Positions 51,510-64,000 are shown, numbered from the stretch's first letter. The stretch: 64,000 nucleotides of DNA from Symsagittifera roscoffensis (GCF_963678635.1 NC_087070.1:40369831-40433830); one strand, 5' to 3'. Made by a program: numbers and translations. Notes: a model not told the origin generated them from the sequence alone.

Positions 51510-52728
51510 TTTCCGTTATCTGAACACAGTGACTATAAAGGACGCATACCCGATTCCCCGCATCGATGAGAGCCTATCTAAGCTGGGAGACGCGAAGTTC
51601 TTCACGACGTTGGATTTGGACTCTGCGTTCTGGCAAGTGCCACTCCGAAAGCAGGATCGAGAAAAAACAGGCTTCGCGTGCGAGCTGGGATTGTTCCAGT
51701 GGAAGAGGATGCCGTTCGGATTGTGCAACGCGACGACCACATTCCAGCGACTGATGGCCCAGGCACTCACGAGCGTCACTAAGAAATACGGGAATCTCAT
51801 CATGTGTTATGTCGATGATGTCGTGATTGCAACACCAACCTTAGAAGACCACATAGAGAGGTTGGAGGAGGTGTTTTCTTGCATGAAGCAGGCGGGTCTG
51901 AAATGTAAACACTCTAAGTGTGAAATCCTCAGAGATTCCATAAAGTATCTGGGCCGCCTGGTGGATAAACATGGAGTGAGACCAGATCCTGAAGCGGTTG
52001 AAGCGGTGCTGACCTGGAAGGCACCTAAAACAGATACACAGCTGATGAGTTTTTTGGGATTCGCTAATTATTATCGAGAGTTCATCAAGGGGTATGCTGA
52101 CAAAATATACCCCATGCAGTGGTTGATGAGAAACAAGGGCAAAAAGTTCACTTGGACTGAAGAGGCACAAGTTTCATTTGAAAACATCAAACGTGAATTT
52201 TGCGAGGCACCGGTCCTCGGCATGCCAACAGAGAAGGGGATGTTCGTGCTGGACACGGATGCATCAGTGGTTGCGATATCGGGCATACTTCATCAGGAGC
52301 ATGAGTGGAACGGGATAACGGTTCTTCGTCCGATAGCCTACGGGAGTAAAGTCCTGAGTGATACTGAGATGAATTACAGCGCACCAAAAGCGGAGATGTT
52401 TGCGGTGATCACTTTCGTGGAAAAATACAGGGCCTACTTGGGGAGTGCTCCCTTCAAGTTACGTGTGGATAATCGTGCCCTTGCCTGGTTGAAAACCTAT
52501 TCGATGGACCAAAGTTATATTGGTCGTTGGATCGTGCGCCTGGATGGATACCACTTGATCATAGAGCACCGTACCCGTTACAAGCACCAGAACGCAGATA
52601 GCCTCAGTAAAAAGACAGAATTTTATGAGCGCCTCGAGAAGAAGCAAGCTAACCAATCAGAATTCAAAGGCGGGTTTTCATTTCTGGACAAGGAACCTAC
52701 GACAAACTGCCACTTACTAGGTGGTTAG
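51457..52728 (+). pseudogene. pol: Reverse transcriptase and RNase H, copy C
   Basis: This 423-codon frame has the RT core FTTLDLDSAFWQV, MPFGLCNA and YVDD, then RNase H (DTDAS, DNRAL, HQNADSLSKK). The catalytic residues look intact even though the gene is broken at both ends. At the end, a 1-nt deletion near 52695 (KETY in A) shifts the frame. Identity to copy A is high, placing A and C in one family. Confidence 0.85.
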
Positions 52729-53892
52729 ACAAGTCAGGGCATCCTATACCCGGACACCCTGACCTTCCAGTGGAGACGGCCGCGGAGATAAAGCTTCTAG
52801 CCAGAGGCGAGCCCGTTCCGTTGGATCTGCTAGTCCGATCCCATTTGTACCGCAGGAACTTACCAGGCTGGGTATAAACAGCATTGCTCTATTGAACAGG
52901 ACGGTGAACGTGGCGCCAGACGTCATGGGCAAGCTCCGTAACTTGTTGGACAGGGAAGTGGATAGGCATGATCGTGAGTGGATGGAGACCATGCAGCGGT
53001 TGACTGTCACTGAGAGAACAGAGAAGAGGCCAGTGTCCATTCTCAGCCGAGGCGTTGAACGGGATTGCAGGTCGATAGTCAACCAGCTGGTGAGCTCGAT
53101 GCCGAAAGAGGTCTTGTTGAGAACTTCGTTCACTGAACATGGAACACTGAATCAGACCCAAGCCACTGAGGAAGTCAGGATTAAGTCGAAATCTAGCTTT
53201 GCAAGGAGAGTGCATTTCACGGACGCAAGAGAAGAATACGAGCCGAGCCCAGATTGTTCGTCCTGGGACGAGACAATGTCCGGGGAGTCTGATACCTTCG
53301 AGCCCGTCAAGGAAGAATTGTCTGAGGAGTCAGACACTTTTGAGCCCGTGCAGGACGACTCGTCCGGGGAGAGGTTGACGAGATCACCTAGGGGCAGAAT
53401 TTTGTCCGGGGAGTCGGATTCAAGGCAACCAATGGACAGAGTTTTGTCCTGGGAGTCGAGAAACATCTCACACAACTTGGAATATGATGTTGGGGAATCA
53501 GTCGGTTCAAGTTTGACTCGAGGCCCCAGTCCTGGGACAACACATCTGAAACAACTTCCAATTCCGATATGTCGGAGATTGCGATCCACTCCCTATTGGT
53601 AGACTGGAAGCAGCGCGGGCTGGACCGAGAAACATATCAGGATCCAGACAGGGACAGGTACACCTCAGATGAAGTGGGCACTGTGATAGATAATGCCGCA
53701 GATGAGCTCGAGCTGATAGCAGTTTCGAAACGCCCAAACAGATTGCTGCCACATGGTACGGTCGTCCGTACCAATCTGGAACCATCTGTGCAGGAAGCGA
53801 CGCCTTTGAAAAAGATATGGTGTGTCAAGTTGATGGACGATGCTCATGCTCCGGAAATCATGAGTGGGCAAATGAACGTGGTAAAGACGTAA
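52729..53892 (+). pseudogene. RNase H-integrase spacer, copy C
   Basis: This is acidic, fast-evolving sequence in at least two frames (52892-53602 and 53569-53892). It contains SGES-type peptide repeats encoded by the DNA word TTGTCCGGGGAGT and variants (53257, 53274, 53360, 53399, 53441). It ends with an in-frame TAA (53890-53892) that replaces a tyrosine codon of copy A. The matching spacer in A is also unusually long. Confidence 0.7.
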
Positions 53893-55077
53893 TTGAAAGC
53901 CAGGTACAGGCTGTCGGATCTCCTAAGGGCTCAACGAAATGATAGAATGACGAGCAGTCTGAAAAGATGGATCGAGAATGGAGCACCTGATAAGGGAGAC
54001 TTGGAAGAAGACAGCTACAAGATCTTGAAGCAATTCTACCTGAAGAGAAAAGACTTGTTGTACCTGAACAAGGACGGGATTGTAGCCTGTACGGAGCATT
54101 TCACCACGGTAATAAGTCCGCACATGATGCTAACGGGTCATGAAAAAGCGCTTCCGTTGACGTTTTTCTACCCTGAATTTGAAGGGAAGAGAACAGTGCC
54201 GCAAACGTACGTGCGGGATGTCATTAGAAGACAGCAGGACCTCAATGACGTATGTAGGAGGAACACGCAACAGGCGCAAATTAGACAAAAAAGGAGGTTT
54301 GATAAAAGAACAGCCGATGCAAAAGCCTACTCAGTTGGCGACTACGTCTGGGTGTTCCAGGAAGTGGTTCCACCAAAAGGAACCAAGAAATTATTAAAGA
54401 AATGGCGTGGTCCATTTCAGATAACAGAGGTGCACCAAGGAGGTCGCTTTTATCGACTGAGCACTGGAAGAGCAGCTCATTACGAAAATATCAAACCACA
54501 CAACGCCTCGTCAGAGGACTGGTGCATCCCAACGGACATGCCAGAGGGAGACTATTTGATAGTGGATCCTGCTTGTGAAGTGAATGAAAGGGGTACTCGC
54601 GACAAAAACGACGAGAATGAGGTGGTGGACGATTGCGACCTACCACTGGATCTGGAGTTGACCGAGCGAGTAGAGGTGGACGATGAAACTCTACCTTATG
54701 CCGAGGAAAACTGGGACTGCCCGGAACAAATCGAAATTGACAAAGGAATACAGCCTGACTTTCCTCTCACCATGGAAACACGCCAGAGCAAGAGAGGAAA
54801 AAACAAGAAGAAATACAATCCGTACGGCGAGGATTTCGTTGTAGACAGGATAGTTGTAAGTGATGTCATGGACTCGCTAGTGGGACTGGACGAAGTGGCG
54901 GTGCTAGACGAAATCGACTTGGTGAATGATAGGGATCAGGATTGGATCGACGATCGATCAGAACCGGAAGTGGAGTTCGAACCAGAAGCGGAACAGACTC
55001 ATGAGCAAGAACTAACGAACTTGCGGGTGCTTGAATGGCTCCATGATCTGCCGACAGATCCAAAGAGACAATCCTGA
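53893..55077 (+). pseudogene. pol: Integrase remnant fused to Pol tail, copy C
   Basis: This 394-codon frame starts with the pre-integrase segment (ARYRLSDLLRAQ). At about 54090 it jumps from the equivalent of A Pol residue ~1340 to ~1567. The HHCC zinc site and all three catalytic acidic residues are missing, a loss of about 228 codons without a change of frame. The integrase C-terminal region and the acidic Pol tail follow in one frame, proving that the tail belongs to Pol. Confidence 0.85.
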
Positions 55078-55852
55078 CGATTCAGGACATCGATAAAGAC
55101 GGCATCAAATACATCAGTCATGACAAAACCGAGTCCAACTGAGTCGCCCCAGATGGTCCTCTTCGTGTTCCACAATCCAACCTCGATCTCCTAGACTTTG
55201 GGCGATCGACGGGGACGTCGATGGATATTTTTGTCCGGAGAGTGGGGGTAGGACTCACCCACACCGAAAATCTGATAATAAAAAAATTGAAATCGGCAAG
55301 AGAAACCGGAGAACTACAGACAGAGGGCGAGAATGCTAAAAAAAATCACCCTTTGGACGAATTTTTGAATCGTATTTTGACCTACCGAACCATTATTCAG
55401 ACAAAATCGTCATAACGGACAGCGATTTCATACTCACGGAACGCACGTGCGCTATAGCGATAACCGCGGACGTAAGCTTCAAAACAGCACTAGCGGCTGA
55501 TTTCAAAAGAGAGTATAAGAACATCGAATTTTTATGGAAACAGAGGCCTGGTGTGGGAGGGATGATAGCGCTGCCCCCTGTTGCATCACAGATACCAGGG
55601 AAATATTTGTGTTTCCTGGTTACCAAGGCCACTGATAGGCAACACGTAGATCCAGAGAGCTTGGTATTGGCCTTGACTCGACTTAGGGATTTTTTGGTTG
55701 AGAGAGGAGTGACCTCTCTCTCGTTACCAGTATATGATCCTAATAGGGAAAATCTACATCCGAGAGAGTTGTACGCACTTGTACATGTGATATTTTCAGA
55801 AACTGACATAGAGGTTTACTTACATAAAAAATACTATCTGAGCATATGCTAG
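55078..55852 (+). pseudogene. Pol tail with macro-like domain, copy C
   Basis: The frame is broken at about 55070 and again near 55330-55400. The conserved FVR-VGVGLTHTENL segment is at 55229-55275, and the macro-like domain at about 55412-55840 keeps the TADVSF, ADFKREY, KYLCFLVT and LPVYDPNR motifs. The final KKYYLSIC stop matches the end of copy A, which fixes the natural end of Pol. Confidence 0.72.
55205..55275 (+). ncRNA. Ultra-conserved structured block inside Pol tail, copy C
   Basis: This is the third instance of the block at 10446-10507 and 35322-35384. The hairpin at 55205-55222 is perfect (stem ATCGACG, loop GGGA). TTGTCCGGAGAGT and the GGGTA-GGACT-CACCC stem follow. Even in this decayed copy it differs from A at only a few positions. 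Confidence 0.7.
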
Positions 55853-56320
55853 GAACTACATTTGGCGATAAGTGGGTTTTGTTAAGTTCACTTGATAAGA
55901 ATTAGTGTCAAGTTTTAGATTAGGATTAGGCTTTAGGTACAATATGAGAGATTATGTTTTTATGTGATAAAATAGGTGTGTGATGTTTATGTGTTATGTT
56001 ATTGTTATGATATGTTTTATGTTTTGTGTCATACAAGACCTAGAGTACTCCAGGTCACCAAGGTGACAGCGCTCATTTGTGCTACCCTGACGCAGATACA
56101 GGAGGACGATCCATCTTGGTGCTAAATTTTTAAATCAGAATTGAGAAGAGAATTCCAATGAAGAGTTTTAAAGAATTGAATGATGTTTTATCCAAAAATG
56201 ATGGTTTTAAGTCGCGACATGTTTTTTAGATCTTGATTGATCGGAAATTGTTTATTGAATTCATTGAATCAAACGAACCAGGAAGAAACTATACGACAAC
56301 AAGAATCAACACGATAAGAA
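55853..56320 (+). promoter_or_regulatory. Non-coding gap between Pol tail and ORF2, copy C
   Basis: These 468 bp hold no gene. A TTATG/GTTATG-rich tract near 55965-56035 corresponds to a similar tract in copy A (about 9780-9830). The gap is AT-rich and precedes the ORF2 ATG at 56321. It may hold the signal for ORF2 expression. Confidence 0.45.
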
Positions 56321-57216
56321 ATGGGTGACACGAACGAACTAATGGAATTCCTCTCAGCAAGTCTAGGAGCGACTCTAGACGAGATCTATCAGCGGCTGAT
56401 CGATTGTGATTTTACACGAGAAGACCCAGGGCTGGTGATGTTTGTGGTCGCGCTCCTAAATGCATTAGGACGAGAGGGTCGAGGGAATCGCCCTACAGAA
56501 GTCGTGTTGATGTTGGCCTTCGGTGAGTCCGGGACCGCCGAGAGAGGTCGAAACCGACTGATGAGATGGCGGCGTGGAGAAATGTCTGGCCACGACCTGG
56601 CTCGTGAGCCAGGACTAGGTGAACAGAGGGACCACCGACTAGGATCCAGACGTCGGAGACGATTGAGACACTGGAAAAGAAAGAGAGAGATCAGAGCGAG
56701 CTGTGTGCCAAATTCCAGAAGTATAGAGCGATAGCTCGGGAAAGAGACGAATGGAAAAAGAAATACGAAGATCTGCAGGTGGCCTACAAGGAGGATGAAA
56801 TAAAGCAGCTGAAGGAGCTGTATATGGCAAAGGTGAGCCAAGTGTCACAGGAAGTTCTGGCGACAAGGAAATCCTCGGAGGGATCCAGCGACACACGCCC
56901 CAAGACAAGAGTACAGGAGCTGTGTACATCGAGAGGGCCCGAGGCTCCTCAGCAGACACAACAGTCTGCTCCCAGTCAGAGGAACACAATACCAGACCCT
57001 TCTGACACCTATCTCGCTTCTCAGTTCCAAGAATCATTCAATCAAGTGGCCAGAGCAACAATGGATGAGATCAACAGAACCACTGGGCGGACATTGGGTA
57101 GGATCGTTCCTTCCCAACGTCGTGATCATTCATCCAATAGCTCGGAGCGAGCATCCCGCACGGTAGCGTCCTCGGGGACTGCGCATGGCGGAACCTTTCA
57201 AAAGTCCGCGTGGTAG
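56321..57216 (+). pseudogene. ORF2 N-terminal region, copy C
   Basis: ATG at 56321 begins the conserved N-terminal region (YQRLI, PTEVVLM, MRWRRGE, EPGLG), aligned with the starts at 9462 and 34206. The frame is lost after about 56640 and the coiled-coil part continues in the frame 56779-57216. The latter ends where another shift leads into the SGNH domain. The conserved ATG supports it as the true ORF2 start. Confidence 0.78.
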
Positions 57217-59654
57217 ACATTAGGAAGAATCTGATGGCACGTCACCAGTTCACGCAAGTGGCTGCGGAGCATCCTCGAGCCTGCCTGAATGACATGAGCT
57301 GGAACCCCGCTACGAGCGACCAGGTAATTCTCCCAGGGAATCGCCACTTGATCATAGGAGACAGTTTGGTGAGGGACCTGAATGAGATCTTCGTCTATGG
57401 TCAGACTACCGCTCTGTCCTTTGGAGAAGCCTCAGTGGCTCAGGTCATTAAGATGATGGAATTCCAGAGCGAAGACCACCTGGATACACTGGTAATATTG
57501 CTGGGAACCAACGACGTCTCGAGAGCCCCAGTGACTTCGGAGAGCAAATGGGAGCCTCTATTGGTATGCCTCTTGAACGAACTAAAGGAGAAGTACAGGC
57601 CCAGGCTTGTGGTGCTGTGCACGATACCACAAAACCCGCTGGTGGGCACCACAGTGGCAGATTTCATGAATGGCAACCTGACACGGTGGAAAGAAATGAT
57701 CCGCAGTCTGGTGAGAAACAACCCTGGCGAGCTGCGACTTCTGGATCTCGAAAACATGCTGCGCATGATTGATCACATCGCGCTTGCCAGAGATGGAATA
57801 CATTTCAACACCCAACGAGGGAGACACTGGGTCAATGATGTATTTCAGACGCAGTTGAGGGAAGTGGAACAGGAGTCGAGGGCGACCAGTTCTCTGGCTC
57901 GGTCCAGCTCGACCGGAGGAAATAGAATAAGGGCAAGCGTGCCCGAATCCCTCGCCAACCGCCTAGAGCCCTTGGCAATGGAGACGGCTGCAGCCGCACC
58001 CGTCGCTTCGAGCACAAACGTAAGAGAGAGGCTACGGACTGCTCCTCCTCCCAGAACACAACCGCTTGAAAGCCGACTCGAGAGATCAGTGGATCAGAAC
58101 AGGAATAACTCCCAGACCGTGTCTAGGAGGAACGATCCGCCCGCCACTGCAAACCCTGCTTCAGTAGCAGGACCGTCTACGAGCGCCGTGCCAGCGGAGG
58201 GAGTTGAACCAGGCAGCGTGCTGCTTTGGAACCAATCAGACCCTAGTCATTGGGGACAGTACAAGACGGACAAGTCAACGAAGTTGAACATGAATACCTT
58301 GACGTGTCGGGAGGACGCAATGAGAATGATTGGCGGAGAAAGTCCCACAGTGTCGCGACTATATCGGATACCGGGCGTGGATTGGCTGCAAGCAGAGCAG
58401 GGGCAGTTCAGCCCCATGACTACGCTCCGGCACGCAGGCTTGAATGGATTGCCTCAGGACAATACCTTTGGACCTTTGAATACACGGTCTCTTACGGACG
58501 TCCGACAGAGAGCCCGGGAACTGAAGCCACCTGCTCGCAAGGGCAAGTTTCAGGCAGGTAACAAGCCTAATAACAAGCATCACAAGATGTACAGGCAGTT
58601 TGCTAAACCACCCGGTCAGACGCCTGGCGAATATTCAAGGGACTACCCCCGAACGACCACGGTGGATGGAGATGACAAGAGATATGGGAAACTGAAGGCC
58701 CCAGTAGGCGACGGCCTGTTTGCCGCTTATGATCCCTTAGATATGAAAGCTGCCAAGTATCTGATTGTGGCCAGTTCCAATTATCTCTATACGCCCCGTT
58801 CTCTCTTTTGGCCCGACGTGATTTTCTTGACGGCGCCTAAATTGGACTGGGGACAGGCAATAGGCATGTTGATAAGTGTACGAACGGTGGTCAGCATGGA
58901 GCCGCAGATGATAGTGGTTGCAGGCTCAAATGATCATCTACAAAGAAGGGGCTTGTTGACACGTCTGACGGATGGGTCGATCCCGAGCAACAAAGTCATA
59001 GGGGAGGCGATAATGACATTGCTCTCGGCGATGGCTGAGGTAGAAACAGCAGCAAAACAACGTTTCACCCAAAATGTAGTGAAGGTGGTCTTTGTGTCGT
59101 CACCAGGGTACGGTGCATTGCCAGAACCCCTTCAGTTTGTGTACACGATGGTCACAAAGATAGCAGAGGGACGGTTCAACGTGATAATTCCTGCCCCGAA
59201 CAGAGTGTTAGACCCCAAAACTTACTACCCATCCCGATCTGAGCTTCCTGTCGTTTGGGCTGACATTTCCAATGCCATACAGGGACTCAAAGATTGTAGC
59301 ACAACTCGGTTGGTGCTAGATGAGGTTCTGGGGTTGGAGCTGTCCAACTTCGCCAGATTGCTGAAGTTAAGACCAGGGGTAGATGACGATCATCTGTTAA
59401 TACAACAGGTGGCTGAGGATCTCTGGTTCAGACAGATGGATCATGCAGAGAATGAGCAGAGAAGGACAGTCGACAGTCAGGAAAAACATGACGTCAGCGG
59501 AAGAAGATCTCATGGCAATGGCTTTGCGCACGAAGCCGCACAACAACTTATGTTTGTACTTGTCACCAAGACTGTGCACCTTGGATTAGGACGCGTTCGA
59601 GCATGCGCCGGCAGTGATCAAAGAGATACACGTGTATCTGAAGAACTTGTTTGA
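57210..59654 (+). pseudogene. ORF2 SGNH hydrolase and second SGNH-like domain, copy C
   Basis: This 814-codon frame includes the complete SGNH hydrolase: GDSL near 57360, a glycine block near 57425, GTND near 57508 and DGIH near 57795. All catalytic residues are kept even in this decayed copy. The second domain shows VASSNY, LFWPD, AGSNDHL, SSPGYG and DDDH motifs (about 58765-59395). The frame shifts near 59480, and the correct frame has an extra TAG near 59587 before homology resumes. Confidence 0.82.
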
Positions 59655-62109
59655 TGCCCGGGAATTAGCTGGGGGTATGTTGTTGAAATTGATGCAGGAC
59701 GTAAACACGATGTCGTTGGACAAGTTCCAAGCTGACGTGCTAGCCACGAGGGCACAGTATCAACGATCGGATGCCATCTTGGGTGGAAGGGGAGTGGGAT
59801 GGACGCCATCCTTCCTGTCGACGTGCTATCCGAGGGCATCTCGCAACCTGATCGCGAGTTTCGTCAAGGATATCAGGAAGCTGTCGATTGGCCTGATATT
59901 GGCCCTATACGTGACATTTGGTCATGAAAATTTCGTGAAGAGGCCGGCGAACCTCTTCACCCAATCGTTGGCAGATTTGAGATTGGATGGACTCCTGACT
60001 CTGATTGCCATGACCTACGGTCGACTGGGTGATTTGCTTGTGCTGTTGCGTTACCCTGAACAACTCCAGGGAACAAGTCGTGAGTTCAACGCGCAGTTGG
60101 AAATCGCCTCACTCAGGAAGATGAAAGACTGGATGACTCTCCTGCTCCAATATCTCTTGCAACAGAACAGAAGCGTCACGGGAGAAGATAAGGTGGCGAC
60201 GGATGCGGGTGAGGGTAAGCAGTATTGTGGCATGCCCTTGCTGACAGATTTGGCTGTCATGATGCGGATCGATCCGTTGGCTCTGATTCACGGACTGCGG
60301 GAATTCGTCACGGTGGTGTATGGACCGGTGATGTCTTTCGCCTTCCCGGACGTGCAAGTCAAGGTATACAGGAATTCTGTGTTGTATGTCAACCTGGTCT
60401 CAGTCGTAGATTGTTCCGTGCTGAATTGGGTAGAGCAGAGGGAGCTGAGAGGGCTGGCAAGCGACGATAGGTTGTTCGGAAGAATAGCGGAGCCAGGTTG
60501 GGTGTTGATGGATTTCAACAACCACTTCAAGTGCCGAATGGACCGTGAGGACCTTTCCCACATCCAGTTTAACCCGAAGCTTTGGAATCTGAGACCAGTA
60601 GTGAAAGATACAGGAGCGGCAATGAGAGTCCCACTCTTGCCAGAAGCCTACGCACACGCGAAAGAGAACCAGCAAGCGTGGCTTTCCGGGTCCAGGCCGC
60701 TGCCGGACCAATGCCTTCGATATCTACCGATAAGGAGGATGTTGTTGGGAGTCACATCTCCCGTCATTGCCCCTCGCATCGGAGTAGCTCGTGATGCAGA
60801 GAAGAGGATGCTGAAGTGGAGTGAAGGGATGGAGCCGCGCTTCATCAGCTGGAATGTTGCAGCCGCGCACACGTTTGACTTCTCATTTCCTGATGCTTGG
60901 AGTAGGAAAAAAATCAAGGCACTACCTTCCAGGAGACCAGAGGTCTCGGCTGAAATGTGGAACGAGGTGTATACTCCCACAGATGACTTATCAAGACTGA
61001 AGTGGTCAGGAGAAGTGAAAGTAGTGATGCTGGAAGTGGCAAAGGAGAGCAGAGGAGGCTCATACATAACGATAGAGGACCTGGCACCACATGGCGAGGA
61101 GTCCATAGAATTCCTGGTAAACGATGAGTTGTTTTATCACGCAGGAGACATGACCGTACCGGCGCGGCCGGACTCGAGCATAGACACACGACAAGGCCCT
61201 TCAGGAACCAAGCCGAAACCTGATGCAGATGACGTTGAATTGATGGATCAGGACGATAACGATAACGACATCGAGGGAAAGACGGGAAAACCGGGTGAGA
61301 CGGATCTAGGAGCGTTGGAGAGAGACTTGCTAGCATACCGGTTCAGTGAAGACGACGTTTGGGAAGTCGATGGGAGTCTATTGCTGATGACGCCATCGTC
61401 TTTCATGTTCCCTACAAAGGAGGCGTCGGCCGACTTATCCCCGATGAACCCAATAAGTCAGGCGAGAGAGTGCCGAGGTAGGGATCCGCAAAGACTGCTC
61501 CATGAGTCACCAAGGAGGAGAAAAATCGAACAGTCAATGAGGGTATCCTTCCTGAGTACGCTCCCGGAAGAGGAATGGGAGAGATATCAAAGTGAACTAG
61601 AAGGCAAGACAGGGACAACCTGGAGCCGAGTGAACTTCATGGAAAGGTCATGGGACGTGATACGACGATATGGGACGCAGTCTATAATGAAGGTGGGATT
61701 GAACCAACCCATCATGCGTGAGGTCCTGGAGAAGATAGTGAAATCCATGGAGTCTGATGTTCTGACCGAGTCAGTTACAGAAGACAGTGCCGATGATCAG
61801 CAGGTCACAAAGAAATTACCCGTTAGACGAGCCAGAAAGGGGCTGAAGCGACTAAAAGGGAAGACAGGAAGTCGAGCCGTGAACCCGAGAGCGGTGAAGT
61901 CGAAAGCCAGCGCAGTGGTAGCCTCTCTGACGAGCGCAGGTCGTTCAGGCGGGAGCGGGCAAGGAGATGGTGCGACGCTGACCGGGGGAGAAAAAGAGAA
62001 TCTGATACCCCCTATGCTCTTGGCAGGTCTGACCACGACAGCCATGAAATCAAAGAAGACAGCACGAACCCTGGCAGACACTAAGCTAGAAATGGAGATC
62101 ATCAGTTAG
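59614..62109 (+). pseudogene. ORF2 C-terminal half, copy C
   Basis: This 831-codon frame matches ORF2 residues ~1000-1786 of copy A: hydrophobic helices (LSIGLILALYVTFG), MPLLTDL, VYGPVMSFAFPD, the APHG motif, an acidic linker, a conserved LPEEEWE block and a lysine/arginine-rich C-terminus. It ends with TAG at 62107-62109, two to three codons from the position of the TGA in copy A. The frame is then open into the terminal ORF. Function unknown. Confidence 0.82.
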
Positions 62110-62154
62110 TGTGGATCTGGAGGACTTGAAGATTACAGGCCCTCGCGAACCAAC

Positions 62155-62940
62155 ATGGCCAAACTGAAACTGGAGGGACAACTCGACGTGGTCGAGTACA
62201 GTCGAGTCACTGTGCCGGAATCGGTCCACATGGGAGATCCAGCAGGGGGTTATGTGGAGATGTTGAAGGCGAGGAACTCCGCGAGAGGGCACCTGATGGC
62301 TTGGAGCGAGAAGCGAGCCATGCAGGAATATCTGAAAGGGCTCACAGAGAATTCTAACTTGAATCGGAAAGAATACGGCACGGTAATGTCCTCGGAAGCG
62401 AACGAAATCGGATTGGAAAAACTGCTAGAAATTTCTTGGAGGGCGGCCCTCCAGAGATACTTCGACGAGACGATGCATGCACCTGCGACGGTGGCAGCGT
62501 ACCTGGCTCATCCGTGCACGAGGACTGACCTGCAAGTACGGTTGGCTTGGTGCTTGATGGGCATCAAGAAGGCGGAATATGAAGCCAGTAATGATTCGAA
62601 ATCACGGGAACAGGAGCTGGAGTTGATGGAGGCTCTGCGAGCGTTGATCTCAAAAGACGATTCTGCGATAGCATGGGCTAAGCGTAAGGATGCCCTTTGC
62701 TTTGTCAGGTTCGTGGTGGATCGTATCCCCACTCCTGTTTTGGGAGAATGCATAAATATCATTCGGCAAAAGGGAGTTGATTGTGAAAGAAACTTCCTTA
62801 GGGCACTCCTGGAACTATATCAGGATATGCCGTTGACTGTACCAAATAGGGGGTCGAATACACATGGAGAGCTATCGCAAGTTGGAAGAAGTGAGAAGAT
62901 ATTCCAACAAAGAATTGAAAGTGAGCCGGGAGTTGATTGA
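62155..62940 (+). pseudogene. Terminal ORF of copy C, N-terminal part
   Basis: ATG at 62155 aligns with the ATG at 3569 of copy A, and the segment (GQLDVVEYSRVTV, RNSARGH) matches it. Real homology stops near 62860, where a frameshift moves the coding into another frame. Function unrecognised. Confidence 0.8.
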
Positions 62941-64000
62941 AGCAGTCAGGGGACAAAAAGACTTTGCAACACTAGGGAAACTGAAGTCGTTCCAATATGT
63001 GTCTGGCATACCGGGGATGGCGTATAAACCCTTCGTGAATGAAGAAGCCAGGGAAGCGTATTTCGACTATGAGCAAGTCATAGTGCTCAATTTCTGGGTT
63101 GAACGGATTAAAGAAACTGGAAAGCTGATGGTGGAACAACCCAAGCTGGGAATTATCTTAGAAGAACGAGTGGTCGAGCCCTCGGTTCTCGAGCTGAAGG
63201 GGCAAGTGAGTTTTGATTGTGGTTCTTGGGACGGTCCCTTGAAAACCAGTCTAGTAACGATGTGGGAACTCATGAAGCCTTCTTGGTGTCCCCATCCTAA
63301 TGCCGGTTGGATCTGGGACATGACGGCGGATATCACGTTAGACCTGGATGATAGCACGAGTCTATTTGATCTGGCCATGATACACCATCTGCTGGCCATG
63401 AGGTTGACGAAGCGGAAGAGCAACCCATCCACGGAGCTAGCCGAGGAAAGCCCATCGAGCAATTGGTTGAAGCAAGGCACCTGTTTGGCTCAACATAGTG
63501 GGATGGAAGGACATGTTTGCAACTTGGGACACTGCCTGATTACGCTGAGCGAGCAGCATCGACAACTGGCACGATTGTACGGAAGATTGAGCATGTCGGA
63601 TAAGAGTGGCATGGAGTTGGTCGCGGACTGTCATGGGGTGACGGATGTAAACTTGACCACAGCCTTGGGACTTTGTAGCATGACGAGTTCGATAGAATCG
63701 CTTGAGCGCCTGGAGCGTGTCCATGAGCTAGTGACGTCCCTCAGCGTGCAAGTATTCCCTGGAGCATTGCAGACAGAGCAGAAGATCGGAGGCTGGCGAG
63801 AAGCTCTGGAGAACGAAATGAATCTGAAGGGTAGTGAAGCCTATCATAAACCTACTGGTTCAAAATATCTGGTGGGCTCAAGCTCCGCACCATATTGCAA
63901 TAGTAGGTATCCTACGCACATGGTGGTGATGGATGCGAGGACGCAGCAGGTGTTGATTGCCCAACATTTCTCTGTGCCAAAGTGCGTGAGGTTGGCCAGA
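62864..64000 (+). pseudogene. Terminal ORF of copy C, middle part, running off the window
   Basis: The frame in which ATG 62864 lies matches the A terminal ORF after the shift: VRRYSNKEL, YVSGI, FDYEQ, PSWCPHPNA. It appears open to the last base; the final codons encode the conserved KCVRLAR. The cysteine cluster has partly decayed (the second Cys is replaced by Ser). The gene must continue to the right of the window. Confidence 0.78.

Larger units (their letters stand above)
44375..64000 (+). mobile_element. Giant Ty3/gypsy-type retroelement, copy C (truncated by window edge)
   Basis: Copy C is on the plus strand and has the same family and gene order as copy A. It includes a 2.8-kb leader, broken gag and pol, the Pol tail, ORF2 and the start of the terminal ORF, which leaves the window. 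Damage includes many 1-nt indels, several nonsense changes and loss of about 0.7 kb coding for the integrase core. It is clearly the oldest or least constrained copy. The outer part of its leader appears to lie left of copy B at 23440-23690. Confidence 0.85.

Overview
The window looks like repeat-rich DNA from a eukaryote, most likely an invertebrate animal. I recognise no host gene, rRNA or tRNA, and nothing in it is bacterial. Almost all of it is three copies of an unusually large Ty3/gypsy-type LTR retroelement. They run at about 20 kb each where measurable, against roughly 5 kb for an ordinary gypsy element. The species cannot be named from the sequence.

Layout. Copy A is on the minus strand: coding region 19465 to 690, with a long non-coding leader extending right to about 22.7 kb. 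Copy B is on the minus strand and complete from LTR to LTR (23944-44374). Its 653-bp and 629-bp LTRs differ by about seven substitutions and one indel. Copy C is on the plus strand. Its leader is at 44375-47151, its coding region starts near 47.2 kb, and it runs off the right edge. A and C belong to one family and point away from each other. B belongs to a sister family and sits between them, apparently inside C's leader.

Each copy has the same gene order. First comes a Gag with coiled coil, capsid-like domain and two CCHC zinc knuckles. It is followed in the same frame by Pol: aspartic protease, reverse transcriptase, RNase H, an unusually long spacer of about 470 residues, and integrase. 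Pol ends in a tail whose last ~140 residues resemble a macro (ADP-ribose binding) domain. After a 0.4-0.6 kb non-coding gap comes a second giant frame. It carries a coiled coil, an SGNH/GDSL hydrolase with all catalytic blocks, a second SGNH-like region, and long unrecognised segments. Last is a ~960-residue unrecognised protein, separated by an in-frame stop in A and C and fused in B.

Nucleic-acid-level features also stand out. A two-hairpin module in the leader keeps its pairing between A and C through compensatory changes and is duplicated in C. About 18 copies of a 13-bp word centred on TCCGGA lie in the A leader. A block of about 60 nt inside the Pol tail is nearly invariant, wobble positions included, across all three copies. 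The 13-mer TTGTCCGGGGAGT recurs in different reading frames. Copy A is nearly intact (one in-frame TAG and two frameshifts seen). B has several in-frame TGA codons and frameshifts. C is heavily decayed and has lost the integrase core.
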